Assembly (NCBI GenBank): GCA_023139255.1
Contig: JAGLNY010000189.1
Coordinates: forward strand, 1 to 24,107
Source: Spirochaetales bacterium
GTDB taxonomy: Bacteria; Spirochaetota; Spirochaetia; JABMQR01
Reading direction: 5' to 3'
DNA: 24,107 nucleotides
A program made the translations under genes and the position numbers. Within the stretch, counting starts at the first letter, position 1, and every line of letters starts with the position of its first letter. Positions 21,672 through 24,107 of the stretch are shown here, one piece after another. The notes beneath the pieces were generated by a model. That model was not told where the DNA came from. It searched no databases and saw only the letters and a program-made list of their open reading frames with translations.

Positions 21672-23735
21672 CTAAAGCATTTCCAGAAATTCATCTTCGG
21701 TAACAATACGTATATCGAGAGATTCAGCCTTTTTTAATTTACTCCCGACACCTGATCCTGCCAGTAAATGTGTAGTACTGCCGGTTACTGCAGTTACTAC
21801 TCTGCCGCCGCCCAACTTGACTGTCTCCATGGCTTTTGACCTGGGGGAAAAATGTATAAAACTTCCGGTTACACACCAGACCTGTCCGATAAAAACCTGC
21901 GCAGGAAGATCCCCTAATGCTCTTTTCTCCTGCCTGAACAACAGTCCGATCTCTCTCAACAATCTTATCCGCTCCCTGATAACCGGCTTGCTGAGTTCGC
22001 TCATAATAGATTCCACTGTCTTTGTCCCAAAACCCTTTATACCGATAAGACGATCTGTGTCACCCTGATCCACAATGGCAAAAAGAGCATCAATATCATC
22101 AATCCCATCATCAAGCAGAAGTTCAACTGATTTTTTACCCAGATCCGGAATCCCAAGGGATGCAAGAACCGATGAAAACGGTTTTTTTCTGCTCTTTTCG
22201 ACGCCGTTCTGCAGCAATTCACATTTCTTCTCCCCAAATCCGGGATTCCCGGCCAACTTACGGTAATCAATCCGATAAATATCCGGGATATCTTTCAGGA
22301 ACCCTTCACGCATGAGAAACTGGATAGTTTCAGGTCCGAGATTCTCAATATCCATCTGGGCTTTCGCAGTAAAAAACTGCATCCGTCCAAAAAGCTGATC
22401 AGGACATTCAGGGTTCGTACAAAATGTATGAGCCCCGATCTTCTCTAATACTGTGCCGCATGAGGGACATTCAGAAGGTATTTTCCAGATCCCGCTTACG
22501 GCACCGGTTTCATTTTCCACCTCACTCTTTTCGAGCACCCGTTCTACAGCAGGGATAACGTCTCCGCGTTTTGATACGGCAACGGTATCACCAACAGACA
22601 GTTCAAGTATATTGATATAATCCTGGTTGTGCAGGGTTACATTAGAAACGACTGATCCCCCTATCTTTACCGGTTTAACCCTTGCCACGGGGGTAATCCG
22701 CCCTGTCCTGCCAACCTGTACATCAATCCCCTCAACAACAGTCTCTCCCTCCGGGGACTCAAACTTATAGGCAACTTCCCATCGTGGATGATGACCGGTA
22801 TACCCTAACTCTTCCCGGACATCCAGTTCATTAACTTTCACCACCAGGCCGTCGATCTCATACCCCAGGGTCTCCCTTGCCGCAATGGATTTCTCAATAA
22901 AAGTCCCTAACCGGGAAAATGAGCCAAGCGTCCATCCCGGAAGCAGCGGTTGATTGAATTTCCCGTCCCGGGTAAAAATTCCAAACCGGGAGTTTGTCCT
23001 GAAACCCAAATCGTCCAGCAGGGCAGTTAGTTCAGAGTGCATTTCCGGTTGATCATTACTATTCTCGAAAAAGCCTTCATAAACAAAGATCTCCATCGGT
23101 ATAGCCGCAGTTTCTCTACTCTTAATTCTCCTGATAGTCCCTGCAGTAAGGTTGCGGGGATTCGCGTAAGGCACATCCATCTTTTTATTCAAACGGGTAA
23201 AAGCCTCAATCGGTAAATATATCTCTCCCCTGACGGCAAGAGAAACCGGCCTCTTCAGCCGCAGCGGTACTGAGCGGATAGTTCGTACATTCGCTGTAAC
23301 ATCATTTCCAACATACCCGTTGCCCCGGGTAACAGCTCTTTCCAAAACTCCCTGCTTATAATAAAGAACAATGGACACCCCATCAATTTTCTCTTCCACA
23401 GTGAAGGAGAGATCCCGGCCGGCTTTAACCGCTGTTTTCTGCATCCAGCCCACAACGGCCTCCAGGGTATATGCTTTATCAAGGCTCAGGACAGGGATTG
23501 TATGACTAACCTCAGGTAATTCGGATGACAAATCAGACCCTACCCGGTGAGTCGGCGAATCCTGCAGGCGTAATTCCGGGTTTATATCCTCAAGTCTCAG
23601 AAGTTCATCAAAAAGTCTATCGTATTCCAGATCGCTGATTTTCTGGCGTCCTTTACGATAATATGCGTCCTGGTAGTTCCGAAGTTTGTCAGATAGAGCC
23701 GATATTTGCTGTTTTTGGTCGATTTTACTGTTCAT
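21672..23735 (-). CDS. ligA: NAD-dependent DNA ligase
   Basis: This essential replication and repair enzyme seals nicks using NAD+. From the ATG at 23735 it has 687 residues, close to the usual 670. ATG 23759 and GTG 23774 would add residues without homology to known LigA starts; none of the three has a good ribosome site. Order: Ia domain (about 1-60, with LEYDRLFDEL), adenylation domain with K116 in EEKIDGVSI, OB domain (about 315-400), a four-cysteine zinc finger (C423, C426, C439, C444), helix-hairpin-helix region (about 480-590) and BRCT domain (about 612-687). It is divergent from the molybdenum hydroxylase gene and complete. Confidence 0.96.
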   Translation of the reverse strand: MNSKIDQKQQISALSDKLRNYQDAYYRKGRQKISDLEYDRLFDELLRLEDINPELRLQDSPTHRVGSDLSSELPEVSHTIPVLSLDKAYTLEAVVGWMQKTAVKAGRDLSFTVEEKIDGVSIVLYYKQGVLERAVTRGNGYVGNDVTANVRTIRSVPLRLKRPVSLAVRGEIYLPIEAFTRLNKKMDVPYANPRNLTAGTIRRIKSRETAAIPMEIFVYEGFFENSNDQPEMHSELTALLDDLGFRTNSRFGIFTRDGKFNQPLLPGWTLGSFSRLGTFIEKSIAARETLGYEIDGLVVKVNELDVREELGYTGHHPRWEVAYKFESPEGETVVEGIDVQVGRTGRITPVARVKPVKIGGSVVSNVTLHNQDYINILELSVGDTVAVSKRGDVIPAVERVLEKSEVENETGAVSGIWKIPSECPSCGTVLEKIGAHTFCTNPECPDQLFGRMQFFTAKAQMDIENLGPETIQFLMREGFLKDIPDIYRIDYRKLAGNPGFGEKKCELLQNGVEKSRKKPFSSVLASLGIPDLGKKSVELLLDDGIDDIDALFAIVDQGDTDRLIGIKGFGTKTVESIMSELSKPVIRERIRLLREIGLLFRQEKRALGDLPAQVFIGQVWCVTGSFIHFSPRSKAMETVKLGGGRVVTAVTGSTTHLLAGSGVGSKLKKAESLDIRIVTEDEFLEML

Positions 23736-23765
23736 GCAAACTATTTTACCGTATTTCATTGCAGT

Positions 23766-23794
23766 TTCAAACACTTACATGATATTTTTATAGT
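23766..23794 (+). promoter_or_regulatory. Putative promoter of the molybdenum hydroxylase gene, leaderless arrangement
   Basis: TTCAAA (23766-23771), a 17-bp spacer and TATAGT (23789-23794), then only four bases (AACG) before the ATG. No Shine-Dalgarno sequence is present. The -10 box is the same as that before the LacI-like gene. Confidence 0.4.
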
Positions 23795-23798
23795 AACG

Positions 23799-24107
23799 AT
23801 GACAAAAGATAAAGATTATATCAGCGCAATTAAACGACCGGGATTACTTTACGGGACAATTGTGCGGTCTGAAATTCCGACCGGCACAATTGATTCCATA
23901 GAGCTGCCTGACTTTCCCAAGAATATTCAGGTAATCTCCAGCAAAGACATACCCGGCTCAAATTCAGTAAAAGTACTTGACACTACTCTGCCCCTGCTGG
24001 CCGGTGATACGATAACCTATAAAGGGCAACCGATCCTTGCTGTTTTTGCACCGTCAAGTGAGGCATCACAATCAGCAGCAGAGTATATCCGTATTCATTA
24101 TACTGAC
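23799..24107 (+). CDS. Xanthine dehydrogenase/aldehyde oxidase-type molybdenum hydroxylase, N-terminus (partial)
   Basis: The reading frame is open to the window end; 103 codons are seen. The start (IKRPGLLYGTIVRSEIPTG, about 11-29) and the segments VISSKDIPG (45-53), PLLAGDTITYKGQPILAVFA (65-84) and AAEYIRIHY match the a/b-hammerhead domain that opens the large molybdopterin subunit. Such enzymes hydroxylate purines, aldehydes or related heterocycles. No 2Fe-2S or FAD subunit gene precedes it, so those should lie downstream or elsewhere, and the substrate is unknown. The ATG has no ribosome site and a -10 box ends 4 nt upstream. Confidence 0.8.
   Translation, partial: MTKDKDYISAIKRPGLLYGTIVRSEIPTGTIDSIELPDFPKNIQVISSKDIPGSNSVKVLDTTLPLLAGDTITYKGQPILAVFAPSSEASQSAAEYIRIHYTD

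Overview
The window looks like ordinary chromosome from a free-living, moderate-GC bacterium, most likely a spirochaete (Spirochaetaceae-type). This is inference from protein flavour: a long trypanosome-type phosphofructokinase, many orphan two-component and TetR/LacI regulators, and a GNAT-histidine kinase fusion. No rRNA, tRNA, CRISPR or complete transposon was seen.

Layout. 1-353: a repeat copy and the promoter of the first operon. 354-4020 (+): a sulfur assimilation operon of an IscR/CymR-like Rrf2 regulator, cysteine synthase (cysK), O-acetylhomoserine sulfhydrylase (metY) and a MetA-family homoserine acyltransferase predicted to use acetyl-CoA. The genes would turn homoserine plus sulfide into homocysteine, and O-acetylserine plus sulfide into cysteine. 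4047-6023 (-): a soluble kinase with an N-terminal GNAT domain. 6184-7263 (+): a LacI-family regulator. 7267-7881 (-): a TetR regulator with a perfect 10-bp inverted repeat in its promoter. 8030-12313 (-): a four-gene signalling operon transcribed as TetR, OmpR-type response regulator, secreted double-PDZ protein, membrane histidine kinase.

12401-12994 is a 590-bp intergenic region holding a strong promoter and a perfect terminator about 130 nt apart with no gene between, so a small-RNA candidate. It is followed by an AT-rich higBA toxin-antitoxin pair (12995-13667) and a GC-richer imperfect palindrome. 13888-15231 (+) is zwf. A 171-bp repeat fills the space between zwf and a convergent minus-strand operon (15397-18208: SAM methyltransferase, membrane-anchored RmuC-like PD-(D/E)XK protein, ZIP metal transporter), and its two ends provide the stop codons of both flanking genes.

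18309-23735 (-): ligA, then aminotransferase, a ModE-type HTH protein and phosphofructokinase in tight linkage, closed by a terminator whose loop carries a CCUCC motif. 23799-24107 (+): the start of a xanthine dehydrogenase-type molybdenum hydroxylase, cut by the window edge.

The main observations are: (1) a family of imperfectly palindromic, MITE-like repeats (27-191, 15229-15399, short form 9672-9721) with TAGGAG...CTCCTA ends; (2) three genes (lacI-like, higB, xdh-like) whose -10 box lies 4-6 nt before the start codon with no Shine-Dalgarno sequence, suggesting leaderless mRNAs; (3) the small-RNA candidate at about 12490-12620; (4) the TetR-RR-PDZ-HK module; (5) the GNAT-kinase fusion with an unassigned C-terminal half.
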